37,648 nucleotides of DNA, taken from assembly GCF_025403375.1 (NCBI RefSeq), contig NZ_JAMPTM010000033.1, positions 1 through 37,648 of the forward strand. Direction: 5' to 3'. This DNA comes from Frankia gtarii. Lineage in GTDB: Bacteria; Actinomycetota; Actinomycetes; Frankiales; Frankiaceae. Shown one piece after another: positions 21,974 through 30,461 of the stretch; positions within the stretch are counted from its first letter, which is position 1, and each line of letters begins with the position of its first letter. Under the pieces are notes generated by a model, which was not told the origin of the DNA, ran no database searches, and was given only the letters and a program-made list of their open reading frames with translations. The position numbers were made by a program, and so were the translations under genes.

Positions 21974-22591
21974 GTGGACGCGGCATTGCGGCAGGTGGCC
22001 GAGGGGGCGACGGGCTTCATGCCCCCGCAGGAGGGGCTTGCGCTGTACACGGCGGCCGCGGCGATCCCGGCCGGCGGCCTGATCTGCGAGGTCGGCACCT
22101 ACTGCGGGAAGTCCACCCTCTACCTGGCCGCCGCTGCCCGAGCGGCGGGCGCCACCGTGGTCACGGTGGACCATCACCGCGGCTCGGAGGAGAACCAGGC
22201 CGGCTGGGAGTATCACGACACCACCCTGGTCGACCCGCGCACGGGCCGGCTCGACACGCTTCCGTTCCTGCGCCGGACCCTGGAGCAGGGCCAGGTCGAG
22301 GACGTGGTGACAGCGATCGTCGGGCGGTCCGAGCAGGTCGGACTGTGGTGGACGACCCCGGTCGCGCTGCTCTTCCTCGATGGCGGGCACACCGAGGAGC
22401 AGGCCCAGGCCGATTACGAGGCGTGGGGGCGCCACGTCACCGCCGGCGGCCTGCTGGCCATCCACGACGTGTTCTCCGACCCCGCCGACGGCGGCCAGGC
22501 GCCGTACCACGTCCTGCTGAGGGCGCTCGACGAGGGCTTCCTCGAGCAGGCGCGGACCGGGTCGCTGCGGGTGCTACGCCGCGTCGACTGA
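21974..22591 (+). CDS. Class I SAM-dependent methyltransferase (Methyltransf_24 type)
   Basis: The 205-residue product has the SAM-binding motif ICEVGTYCGKSTLYLAAAARA, the acidic-loop position TVDHHRGSEENQAGWEYHD and the downstream motif ALLFLDGGHTEEQAQADYEAWGRHVTAGGLLAIHDVF, typical of the Methyltransf_24 group. GTG 21974 is chosen because GGGAG lies 6 nt upstream; an in-frame GTG at 21956 has no good site. The substrate is unknown. It converges with the next gene, the two 3' ends overlapping by 18 bp, and probably belongs functionally with the glycosyltransferase/methyltransferase cluster beside it. Confidence 0.85.
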   Translation: MDAALRQVAEGATGFMPPQEGLALYTAAAAIPAGGLICEVGTYCGKSTLYLAAAARAAGATVVTVDHHRGSEENQAGWEYHDTTLVDPRTGRLDTLPFLRRTLEQGQVEDVVTAIVGRSEQVGLWWTTPVALLFLDGGHTEEQAQADYEAWGRHVTAGGLLAIHDVFSDPADGGQAPYHVLLRALDEGFLEQARTGSLRVLRRVD

Positions 22592-23755
22592 CCGGCAGCC
22601 GCATGCCGCCGGCGGGTCGGAGTCCGTCGCCGGCGGGTCGCCATCGGGCGCCGGACGCTGGTCGGGTGGGCGTGGCTCGCCCTGTGAGCGGCCGGCGGTG
22701 GCGACGGCCTGGCCGTCGATCCCCTCCGGGCCGTGCAGCCCGGTGGGCAGGTCCGCACCGAGGAACATGGCCTCGGTGACCCCGCCGGCCAGCGTGTCGG
22801 CCGCGAGGATCACCGCCGCGGCGGTCCACGTCGACTGCTCGACCGGCCAGAACGTGCGGTCGGCGAACTGCCAGCCCGTCCAGTAGCCGCCGCCGCCGTG
22901 CCGCAGATGCTGCATGTCCGCGACCAGCTTGGCCGCGGCGGTCGACTCGCCGACCAGGTGCAGGGCGATCGCGAGCTCGCAGGTCTCCGCGCCGGTCACC
23001 CAGGGCTCGTCGGCCACGCAGCGGATCCCCAGACCGTCGACGACGAAGTCGTCCCAGCGGGAGGCGAGCCGGGCCCGGCCGGCGGAGCGGCGCAGCGCCC
23101 CGCCGATCACCGGGTAGTACCAGTCCATCGACCAGCGGTCCCGCGGGGCGAAATGCTCGGGATGGGCGACCAGCGCGTGATGCAGCGCGCCGGTCGCCCG
23201 CTCCCAGGCCGGCGGCACCTCGTCGACGAGCGCGGCGAGCGCCATCCCGCACCGCAGGCTGTGCAGGGTGCTGGAGCATCCCGTGAGCAGCGCCTCCGGA
23301 TAGTCCACGCCGTCCGAGCCCCGTGCCCACCAGATCTGGCCGCTGGGGGCCTGCATGTCGACGATGAGGTCGAGTGCCCGGCGGACGACCGGCCAGATCC
23401 CGGCGGCGAAGGCACGGTCCCCGGTGAGTAGCCAGCGGTGCCAGGCGGCCGTCGCGACATAGGCGCACTGGTTGCTGTCGGCGAAGTCCTCTTTGATCGC
23501 GCCGGCCACGTAGCTGGTGGCCCAGGAGCCGTCGGCCCGCTGGTTGCGGCGCAGCCAGGCCCAGGCGGCGTCGGCCGCGCCGACGAGACCGCCGAGGTCG
23601 AGCGCCATGGCGCATTCGAGATGGTCCCAGGGGTCGGTGTGACCGCCGGGATACCAGGGGATGGCGCCGTCCGGTTCCTGGACGGCGGCGATCGCGGTCG
23701 CGGTCGCGATGAGTGCCTCGGGGGCCAACACCGGAGCAGACTCAACCGGCCGCAC
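22574..23755 (-). CDS. Alpha/alpha-toroid (prenyltransferase/squalene-oxidase-like) protein
   Basis: The 393-residue product has repeated helical units with aromatic/Gly-Ser turns: VQEPDGAIPWYPGGHTDPWDHLECAMAL, LRRNQRADGSWATSYVAGAIKEDFADSNQCAYVATAAWHRW, DMQAPSGQIWWARGSDGVDY and DMQHLRHGGGGYWTGWQFADRTFWPVEQSTWTAAAVILAADTL. This fits the alpha/alpha-barrel shared by terpene-cyclase-like and six-hairpin glycosidase proteins. The DXDD motif of cyclases is not evident, so enzyme activity is uncertain. The C-terminal 50 residues are Pro/Asp-rich. GTG 23755 overlaps the end of the preceding methyltransferase gene by 14 bp, so it is the third gene of a minus-strand operon. Confidence 0.75.
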   Translation of the reverse strand: MRPVESAPVLAPEALIATATAIAAVQEPDGAIPWYPGGHTDPWDHLECAMALDLGGLVGAADAAWAWLRRNQRADGSWATSYVAGAIKEDFADSNQCAYVATAAWHRWLLTGDRAFAAGIWPVVRRALDLIVDMQAPSGQIWWARGSDGVDYPEALLTGCSSTLHSLRCGMALAALVDEVPPAWERATGALHHALVAHPEHFAPRDRWSMDWYYPVIGGALRRSAGRARLASRWDDFVVDGLGIRCVADEPWVTGAETCELAIALHLVGESTAAAKLVADMQHLRHGGGGYWTGWQFADRTFWPVEQSTWTAAAVILAADTLAGGVTEAMFLGADLPTGLHGPEGIDGQAVATAGRSQGEPRPPDQRPAPDGDPPATDSDPPAACGCRSVDAA

Positions 23756-24473
23756 GCGCTACCTCCGGTTTTCGTAGGTACAGGACGATGCTCTTGCCGA
23801 TGACCGGATTGAGGATCCGTTCGACGAGCCGCGTGACCTGGGGACGGCGCATCATGTCCCACACCAGCAGCCGGTGGTAAAGCCGCGTCGCCGGATGGTC
23901 GTCGTCATGGACACCGACGAGACACCGCAGCCACCAGTACGGTGCGTGCAGGGCGTGGGCGAAGTGGGTGCCGATCGGCTCCAGCCCGGCGGCGGTCAGC
24001 CGCTCGCGCAGTTCGGACTGCCGGTAGATGCGGATGTGACCGCCCTCGACGGTGTGGTACGCCGTCGACAGGCCCCAGCACACCTGCTCGGGCAGGCGAT
24101 TCGGGACGGTGACCGCCACCCAGCCGCCGGGCCGCAGCACGCGGGCGATCTCGGCCATCACCGCCGTGTCGGCGGGCAGGTGCTCGAGGACCTCGGCGAT
24201 GATGACCCGGTCGAAGGTGGCGTCCGCGAACGGCAGGGCAAGCGCGTCGCCGCGCACCGCGGCGGCCCGTGCCGTGGCCGGTGCCTGCCCCTCCAGGGCC
24301 ATCGCGGCGAGCATCGCGTTCACGCCGCTGACCTCGTCGAGGGAGTAGTCCAGCGCGACGACGTCGGCGCCGCGCCGGAACGCCTCGAAGGAATGGCGCC
24401 CGGCCCCGCAGCCCAGGTCGAGCAGCCGGCAGCCTGCGGGTACGGGAAAACGATCGAAGTCGACGGTGAGCAT
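23742..24473 (-). CDS. Class I SAM-dependent methyltransferase (Methyltransf_11 type)
   Basis: The 243-residue product begins MLTVDFDRFPVPAGCRLLDLGCGAGRHSFEAFRRGADVVALDYS, with the SAM motif DLGCGAGRH. It continues with FADATFDRVIIAEVLEHLPADTAVMAEIARVLRPGGWVAVTVPNRLPEQVCW, the post-motif pattern of Methyltransf_11 enzymes. ATG 24473 is chosen on alignment grounds; the ribosome binding site is weak and the open frame runs far upstream in the shadow of the glycosyltransferase gene. It starts 11 nt after the glycosyltransferase stop and overlaps the toroid gene by 14 nt. The acceptor is unknown; the context suggests a glycan or lipid-linked sugar. Confidence 0.88.
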   Translation of the reverse strand: MLTVDFDRFPVPAGCRLLDLGCGAGRHSFEAFRRGADVVALDYSLDEVSGVNAMLAAMALEGQAPATARAAAVRGDALALPFADATFDRVIIAEVLEHLPADTAVMAEIARVLRPGGWVAVTVPNRLPEQVCWGLSTAYHTVEGGHIRIYRQSELRERLTAAGLEPIGTHFAHALHAPYWWLRCLVGVHDDDHPATRLYHRLLVWDMMRRPQVTRLVERILNPVIGKSIVLYLRKPEVARAAG

Positions 24474-24484
24474 TCGGCGCCGGC

Positions 24485-25909
24485 TCAGCCGGCGAGCGTC
24501 GGCGACGCCGACGAGCTCGAATCGCCCGGGACCGTTGCCGGCGCGGACGTGGTGGTGGTGGTGGCCAGCCCGGCCGGGGTCGGCCGGGACGCCGGTGTCG
24601 GCTGCGCCCACGACCACGACGAGCCCGGGTAGGGCGAGGTCGGCGTTCCGCCCACCGCCGCGATCCGCTCCGCGTACCAGGCCGCGGTCGCGGCGCTCGC
24701 CGCCCGCCAGGAGAACCGCTGCTCCACCCGGCGCCGCCCGGCGGCCCCCATCCGGGCGCGGCGCGCCGGATCGTCGAGCAGCGTGCGGATTGCCCCGGCG
24801 AGCGCGTCCGGATCTCCCGGGGGGACCAGCAGGGCGGCCTCGCCGTCGGCGCCGGCGACCTCGGGCAACGCCCCGGCGGTCGTCGCGATCAACGGGATGC
24901 CACAGGCCATCTCTTCCACCGCGGGCAGGCTGAACCCCTCGTAGAGGGAGGGGACGACCGCGACCTCGGCGGAGCGCAGCAGCTCGATCAGCTCCTGCTC
25001 CGGGATGTTGGACCGGAACGTCACCGCGTCGCCCAGGCCCAGCTCCGTCACCCGACGCTGGGCCTGCCCGCCTTCGCGGACCTTGCCGATGCAGACCAGG
25101 TGCGCGGCACGCTCGGATCGCACCTTGGCCAGCGCCTCCAGCAGGACACCCAGCCCCTTGAGCGGCACGTCCGCGCTGGTCACGACCACAATGCGGCCGG
25201 CGACGGCCGGCGCGGGGGCGGGCGCGGGCGTGAAGACGTCGGCGTCGACCCCGAGGGGCACCGTGTGCATGACCTCCGAGGGAAGGTTCATGTCGGCGAT
25301 GATCTCGCGCCGCGAGCTCTCCGAGGGGATGACGATGCCGTCCAGCCCCCGCGCCACCCGGGCCTGCATCGGCAGGAAGGAGTACCACCGGCGCAGCCCC
25401 ACCCGGGCGGTGAAGCTCGACGCCGCGGCCAGGCTCAGCCGACGGTCGACGGTGATCGGGTGGTGCACGGTGCTCACCACGGGGATTCGGTACGGGCGCA
25501 GCGCCGTCCGCAGCGCCAGCAGCCCGTAGCCGAGCCCCTGGTTGTCATGGACGATGTCGAACGGCGGCCGCCCACCGGACGCTCGCGGCCGCAGCGCCTG
25601 GTAGGCGCGCAGGCTGAACGACAGTGGCTCCGAGAACTGCCCGGTTCGCATCATCCCGAACTCGACGACGTCGGGTAGCGCGCGGAGCTCCGCCAGCCCC
25701 GGCCAGCGGAACGGGTCCGAGTCGCGGTAGAGGTCCAGGCTGGGCAGCTCGGTGAGACCAACCCCGTCGTCGAGATCGGGGTACGGCGGCCCGCTCAGCA
25801 CCTGCACGTGGTGCCCTAGGGCGACCAGTTCGCGGGACAGATGTCGGACGTACACGCCCTGTCCACCGCAGGTGGGCAGGCTCCGGTACGACAACAACGC
25901 AATCCGCAA
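24485..25909 (-). CDS. Glycosyltransferase family 4 protein
   Basis: A GT-B retaining glycosyltransferase of 474 residues. The N-terminal domain begins LRIALLSYRSLPTCGGQGVYVRHLSRELVALGHHVQVLSGPP; the C-terminal domain has GRIVVVTSADVPLKGLGVLLEALAKVR and the nucleotide-sugar motif VPSLYEGFSLPAVEEMACGIPLIATTAGALPEV with the E-x7-E pair. I chose TTG 25909: GGAGG lies 8 nt upstream and the product then starts at the conserved beta strand. The in-frame ATG at 26008 would add 33 basic residues unlike the family. The Ala/Thr/Ser/Pro-rich C-terminal 50 residues are probably disordered. First gene of the GT-methyltransferase-toroid operon. Confidence 0.9.
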   Translation of the reverse strand: MRIALLSYRSLPTCGGQGVYVRHLSRELVALGHHVQVLSGPPYPDLDDGVGLTELPSLDLYRDSDPFRWPGLAELRALPDVVEFGMMRTGQFSEPLSFSLRAYQALRPRASGGRPPFDIVHDNQGLGYGLLALRTALRPYRIPVVSTVHHPITVDRRLSLAAASSFTARVGLRRWYSFLPMQARVARGLDGIVIPSESSRREIIADMNLPSEVMHTVPLGVDADVFTPAPAPAPAVAGRIVVVTSADVPLKGLGVLLEALAKVRSERAAHLVCIGKVREGGQAQRRVTELGLGDAVTFRSNIPEQELIELLRSAEVAVVPSLYEGFSLPAVEEMACGIPLIATTAGALPEVAGADGEAALLVPPGDPDALAGAIRTLLDDPARRARMGAAGRRRVEQRFSWRAASAATAAWYAERIAAVGGTPTSPYPGSSWSWAQPTPASRPTPAGLATTTTTSAPATVPGDSSSSASPTLAG

Positions 25910-26147
25910 CTGTGCGCCCTCCGTTCGTTTCGGGCCAGGCCTGGTCCCTCGACGTCGAGGGTGGCGCCGCTTCTTTCGCACATTAGGACATTCAGGTCCG
26001 ATCTTCACTGAAATCCCATGGGACGGTGCGGCCGGGCCAGGTCACGGACGGGCCGGCCACGGACGGTGGCGACCCGCAGGCCCGCCGGGCCACGCGTCCG
26101 GGGGACGCGCTGACCCGGCGGACCGCAGGCCGGCGGCGGCCTATCGG

Positions 26148-26576
26148 TCAGTCGTTGTCCACAAGGACGACCTCGGAGGGGATGTTGCCCTTCGTGGCGC
26201 GGGAGTACGGGCACATCGCGTGCGCCGCTTCGAGCAGTTCCTGGGCGGTGGCCCGCTCGAGCCCCGGGATCTGCGCCTCGATCCTCGCACCCAGGCCGAC
26301 GCCGCCCTCGTCGTCCCGGAGCAGTTCGATGGTCACCGACACCGCCGAGTCGGTGACGTCGGCCTTCTTGCCCCGGGCGACGGCCTTGAGCGCGCTGTGG
26401 AAGCACGCCGCGTAGCCGGTGGCGAAGAGCTGCTCCGGGTTCGTGCCCGGCCCGTCGTCGCCGCCCACCCCCTTCGGGATGGAGAGCTGGAGGTCCACCC
26501 GGTTGTCGCTGGATGCCACCCGCCCCTCACGGCCGCCCCAGGCGGTCGAGGTCGCCGAGTAGATCGTGGTCGTCAT
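26148..26576 (-). CDS. ohr: Organic hydroperoxide resistance protein (Ohr)
   Basis: A thiol peroxidase that reduces organic hydroperoxides. The 142-residue product has both redox cysteines: C58 in FATGYAACFHSAL and C122 in AMCPYSRATKGN, plus the active-site arginine in AWGGREGRV. Length and layout (MTTTIYSATSTAWGGREGRVASSDNRVDLQLSIPKGVGG) are typical of Ohr rather than OsmC. It diverges from a TetR gene with a palindromic site between them. The last codons include an exact DnaA box, TTGTCCACA at 26155-26163. Confidence 0.95.
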   Translation of the reverse strand: MTTTIYSATSTAWGGREGRVASSDNRVDLQLSIPKGVGGDDGPGTNPEQLFATGYAACFHSALKAVARGKKADVTDSAVSVTIELLRDDEGGVGLGARIEAQIPGLERATAQELLEAAHAMCPYSRATKGNIPSEVVLVDND

Positions 26577-26663
26577 ATCTGCCTCCGTATGTCACTGTGC
26601 ATCGCGAGACGAACACCGTCCGGCTGCGACGCGGGCTGTCGGAGCTCCGTGGAGCCTGTCAGA

Positions 26664-26692
26664 TTTATGCAACCAGACTGGTGCCCTAAATA
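26664..26692 (+). promoter_or_regulatory. tetR promoter with palindromic operator in the spacer
   Basis: TTTATG (26664-26669) and TAAATA (26687-26692) are 17 bp apart, upstream of tetR. The palindrome ACCAG-A-CTGGT (26672-26682) fills the spacer. Read on the other strand the same elements give CATAAA and TATTTA, so one bound repressor could cover both the ohr and tetR promoters. The match is visual; the operator role is inferred from position. Confidence 0.5.
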
Positions 26693-26732
26693 TTCGCGGT
26701 CCACACCCCCGTTTGCCGCTTAGCCTGAGCGG

Positions 26733-27365
26733 ATGGCGCAGGAGGAGACCGGGCAGCTCGATCGGCCGCGGCGGGGGCGCCCCCGCGACGCGACGATCGA
26801 CACCCGCGTGCTGTCCGCCGCCGTGGACGAACTGGCCGAGCACGGCGTCGGCGGATTCAGCGTGAACCGGGTCGCGGCCCGCGCCGGGGTTGCCAAGCGC
26901 GGCATCTACGCGCGCTGGCCGGCCCGCGAGGATCTCGTCCTGCACGCGCTCGGGACCCTGGCAGCCGGGCTCATGCCCCCGCGGACCGGGTCGCTGCGCG
27001 CGGACCTGCTCCACCTCGCGCCCTACGTCGACGCGGTGTTCACCGAGCCCCGGTTGTCGATTCTGGCCCGCTGCATGGCCGAACTGCCGCACTTCCCCGC
27101 GATGTACGCGGCGTTCCGGCGCGAGTCCGTCGACCGCTGCGCGGCCGCCATCGAGGATGCCCTGCACGACGCCGTCTCCCGTGGCGAGGCCCGCGCCGAC
27201 CTCGACACCGACCTCGCCACCGGCGCCTTCCTGGGTGCCCTGCTGGCCCGGCACGCCTTTGGCGCCCGCCAGCCCATCGACGACCCCGCCTTCCACAGCC
27301 GACTCGTCGACTTCTGCGTCGCGGCGGTCCGCCCGGTCGCCGAGACGCGATCCACCGCCCACTGA
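26733..27365 (+). CDS. TetR-family transcriptional regulator
   Basis: The 210-residue product has an N-terminal helix-turn-helix domain: RRGRPRDATIDTRVLSAAVDELAEHGVGGFSVNRVAARAGVAKRGIYARWPAREDLVLHAL, with the recognition helix AKRGIYARW. The C-terminal ligand domain (LMPPRTGSLRADLLHLAPYVDAVFTEPRLSILARCMAELPHFPAMYAAFRRE...) is of the TetR_C type. It diverges from ohr across 156 bp holding a palindromic site in its promoter. Ohr is usually controlled by a MarR-type OhrR, so control by a TetR protein is an inference from adjacency. The DnaA-box array begins immediately after this gene. Confidence 0.9.
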   Translation: MAQEETGQLDRPRRGRPRDATIDTRVLSAAVDELAEHGVGGFSVNRVAARAGVAKRGIYARWPAREDLVLHALGTLAAGLMPPRTGSLRADLLHLAPYVDAVFTEPRLSILARCMAELPHFPAMYAAFRRESVDRCAAAIEDALHDAVSRGEARADLDTDLATGAFLGALLARHAFGARQPIDDPAFHSRLVDFCVAAVRPVAETRSTAH

Positions 27366-27374
27366 GCCTCGTTC

Positions 27375-28157
27375 GCCGCCGGCTTCGACGAGGGGCGCTG
27401 TGCTGCACTCGATGACCGCGGGTGGGCCTCGTGGCCGATGGTTCGTCGTTGTCCACAGGGGTGCGGGTCCACATGGCGAAGGTGCTCGCCGGTCACCTTC
27501 CGAGGTTCCGGCCCAGCTCGACGGGGCTCTGTCGCGGGCACCGTGCCGGGCGCGGATCCGGCCGTCGTCCTGACGCGGCCCCGTGACGCGGCCCCGTGAC
27601 GCGGCCCCGTGGTGGGGCCCATGACCCCGTGTGGCGACCGGGCTGATGGGCGGTGTCCACCGGCATGGCGGGGGCGCGGCGGCCGCTGGTCTCCCGCGGG
27701 CATCGTCTGACGCAACGCCTGGTTGTCCACAGCCATCTCCCTGCGGGGAGAACGTCGCCGCCGATCAGCACCCGTGGACGGGCAGTGTGCTGTCCACAAG
27801 TGCTACTGGCGTCGGTGCGGGATCCTGCACGTCCTACCCGTGAGACGGCGGGTTCGCAGCGACCCGGGCTGGCTGCCCAGGGACAGCGGCCTTGGGATCA
27901 ACAGCGGGGAAGAGCACTCGTCCGAGTCGGGCGGTGCCCACGGCACCGGTCCGCCTCGGTCGCCGTATTCGGCCTCCTGACCAGGCTTTTCCCTGGTTGT
28001 CCACAGGGTGGTCGCCGACCGCCTCGGTCGCCGGTGACGCTCCCCGATGGTCACCGTCGACCACACCCCGCCGTCCCTGTGGATAACTTCCGGTGCGTCC
28101 GCCGCGGTCCTCGGCGAGGAGCACCGTGCTGCACACGATGACCACCAATGAGCACCG
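27375..28157 (+). repeat. Array segment, copy A of a large duplication
   Basis: Nearly identical to 30379-30947 (copy B) apart from three deletions. Copy A lacks about 95 bp that B has at 30553-30647, just after the shared GCACCGTGCCGGGC. B lacks A's 27661-27792, between two GTCCAC sites, and A's 27838-27975. The 13-bp unit TGACGCGGCCCCG is tandemly triplicated in A (27571-27609) and single in B. Shared ends are GCCGCCGGCTTCGACGAGG and ACCACCAATGAGCACCG. Confidence 0.8.
27571..27609 (+). repeat. 13-bp tandem repeat, three copies
   Basis: TGACGCGGCCCCG repeated exactly three times (27571-27583, 27584-27596, 27597-27609). The duplicate segment has one copy at 30661-30673, so the expansion or contraction came after the duplication. 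Confidence 0.9.
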
Positions 28158-28183
28158 TGACCGGCAGTTCGGCGTTGTCCACA
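28078..28183. promoter_or_regulatory. Inverted DnaA-box pair, array unit 1
   Basis: TGTGGATAA at 28078-28086 and TTGTCCACA at 28175-28183, starts 97 bp apart and pointing away from each other. The same pair recurs at 29359/29456 (97 bp) and 30355/30453 (98 bp). Confidence 0.55.
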
Positions 28184-28680
28184 GGTGCGCGGGTCCGCGC
28201 GGCGAAGGGTGCTCGACGGTCGGTCCCAGAGGCCCGAGCCAGCTACACGGGGGCCCCGCCGCGGGCACCGTGCCGGGCGCGGTCGCTGACCATGAACGGT
28301 CTGCACCGGGCCCGGCGGGAATCGTGTGCGCCACCCGCCGGGCACCTGTCCACAGCCGGCGAGTGCCAGTCCGACCGGCACTCCGAACGGTCATGGTCGT
28401 TTTTTTGCACGGTTACCCGAGTTGATGCTCGAAGCCCGTCAACCGGGCAATCCACAGGCCATCCGTGGGCACCGTGAGCAGATCGGCGCTGCGGCGGGGG
28501 CCCGAGACCGGCCCCGTCGCCGAACGGACGGACGGTGTCCACAGGCGCGGCCGGGGCGTGGCGACCTCTGGTCTCCGGTGGGCATCGTGCTGCGCAGCGC
28601 CGGGGCGACGCAGCCCGACCATGACCACCCGGGTGCGCCGGTCAAGGATCCCCGCGGCACGGTCACGGCGTCGCAACTCT

Positions 28681-29300
28681 TGGCGAGCGTTCGGGAGCGC
28701 GGGTGATGCCCGGACCCCGGGGTGGGCATCGAGGTAGTTGTCCCCAGCTCTCCGGTGGGCATCGTCGTTCCTTGGCGCGGGGACGGCGCCGACAAGGTCG
28801 CGGCCGAACGTGCACCCTCCCCCGCGGCCCTCGGTGCCCGGCCCGCGGACAGGGCCGCCCCGCCACCCGCCACGCGGTCATGGACAGCGTGCTAGCCACA
28901 GACGTCCCCGGCAGGGAGAGCGTGACCGCCGGCCGGCCCCTCCTGTGGGCAGCGTGGTTCCACCGCCGACGGCGTTGGAAGGTCGCGCGAGCATGCCGAC
29001 CCGACGCGGGTGACCGCGCTGTCCACAGGGGGACGGTGACCGTCGGCGTCGCCTTTTGCCGATGCACACGCTGTCCATGGCGCGGCCCGGTGTCCGGCGG
29101 GGGGCCGAGTGTGTTCTTCGCGCATGGGTCGTCGGGTCTGCGGGGGCCGGACTGGCTGGCCATGGGCAGCGTCCGTCTCATCGGTGCGCGGGCAAGGCGC
29201 CTGCCCGCGTTGCATACACCCCCGGCCGGAGCTGCGCGCCAAGCCATGCATGGTTCCTTGACCAGGGATTTCTCGGCTATGCACAGGAGAGGCGGCGATC
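28681..29300 (+). repeat. Array segment, copy C of a second duplication
   Basis: Diverged copy of about 29795-30310 (copy D). The best-conserved parts are GTTGTCC(C/A)CAGCTCTCCGGTGGGCATCG (28737 versus 29851), the GGCAGGGAGAGCGT segment, and 28977-29091 versus 30015-30129, which are nearly identical and both include CTGTCCACAGG. Confidence 0.7.
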
Positions 29301-29358
29301 GTCGGTGGTCGCTGACGATGTCCCTCGAAGGTCACCTCCGACCGCGCGCCGTGGGCCC

Positions 29359-29464
29359 TGTGGATAACTCCCGGTGCGCTCCCCGCCAGCCTCGACGAGG
29401 GGCACCGTGCTCCACACGATGACCACTGATGGGCATCGTGGCCGACGGTTCGGCGTTGTCCACA
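29359..29464. promoter_or_regulatory. Inverted DnaA-box pair, array unit 2
   Basis: TGTGGATAA at 29359-29367 and TTGTCCACA at 29456-29464, starts 97 bp apart, with a GGGCATCGT motif (29431-29439) beginning 25 bp before the second box. Confidence 0.55.
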
Positions 29465-29794
29465 GGTGCGCAGGTCCACGTGACGAAGGGGCGCTCGACG
29501 GTCGCCCTCCGAGGCCTCGGCCCAGCTCGACGGGGCCTGTCCGCGAGCACTGTGCCGGGCCCGGCACCTGACCCGTGATGGTCAGCGAGGTGCCCAGCGG
29601 GGGTCGTCCGTGGAACCCACCGGACGGACGAACGGACGTGACCGCGGTATCCACAGGTGCGACCGGGCGCGGCCGCCGCCAATCGTCGGTGGGCATCGTG
29701 CTCGGCAACGACGGGCCAGCACGAGGCCCGACCACGACCACCCCGGGTGCGCTTGCCGGGGTGGTCGTGGCGCGGGTACTGCGTCGCAGTGCTT

Positions 29795-30310
29795 GGCGAA
29801 CGTTCTCCGGCCACGGGCGACGTCCGGACCCCGTGATGGGCAGCGAGGCAGTTGTCCACAGCTCTCCGGTGGGCATCGTTGTTCCTCGACGCGGGGACGA
29901 CGAGTCAGACGAGTCACGGGCATCGTGCTGTCCACAGACGTGCCGGGCAGGGAGAGCGTCGCCGCCGACCGGGGCCCCGTCCCTGGGCTGGTGTTGCCAC
30001 CGCCGGCTTACGTGGGAAGGTCGCGCGAGCATGCCGACCCCACGCGGGTGACCGCGCTGTCCACAGGGGGACGGTGACCGTCGGCGTCGCCTGCTGCCGA
30101 TGCACACGCTGTCCATGGCTCGGCCCGGTACCTTGCGGGGCCGTGTGCGCTCGGCGCGCTGCGGACGAGGGGGCCCGGGGGTCGGACTGGCTGACCGTGG
30201 GCGGCGTCCCGGTCATCGTTGCGCGGGCAAGGCGCTCGTCCGAGTTCTGCGTCCTGACCTGGATTTTCCTGTTCTTCCATAGGAAGACTTGCCGGCCGCG
30301 GCGGTCGCTG
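29795..30310 (+). repeat. Array segment, copy D of the second duplication
   Basis: Partner of the segment at 28681-29300. It keeps the exact box TTGTCCACA (29852-29860) where copy C has TTGTCCCCA (28738-28746). Confidence 0.7.
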
Positions 30311-30354
30311 GGGACGCCCCTCGGCGGTCATCGCCAGCCGTGCCGCGTCCTGTC

Positions 30355-30461
30355 TGTGGATAACCCCCGGGTGTGCCCGCCGCCGGCTTCGACGAGGGGC
30401 GCTGTGCTGCACTCAATGACCGCGGGTGGGCCTCGTGGCCGATGGTTCGTCGTTGTCCACA
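30355..30461. promoter_or_regulatory. Inverted DnaA-box pair, array unit 3
   Basis: TGTGGATAA at 30355-30363 and TTGTCCACA at 30453-30461, starts 98 bp apart. Confidence 0.55.
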
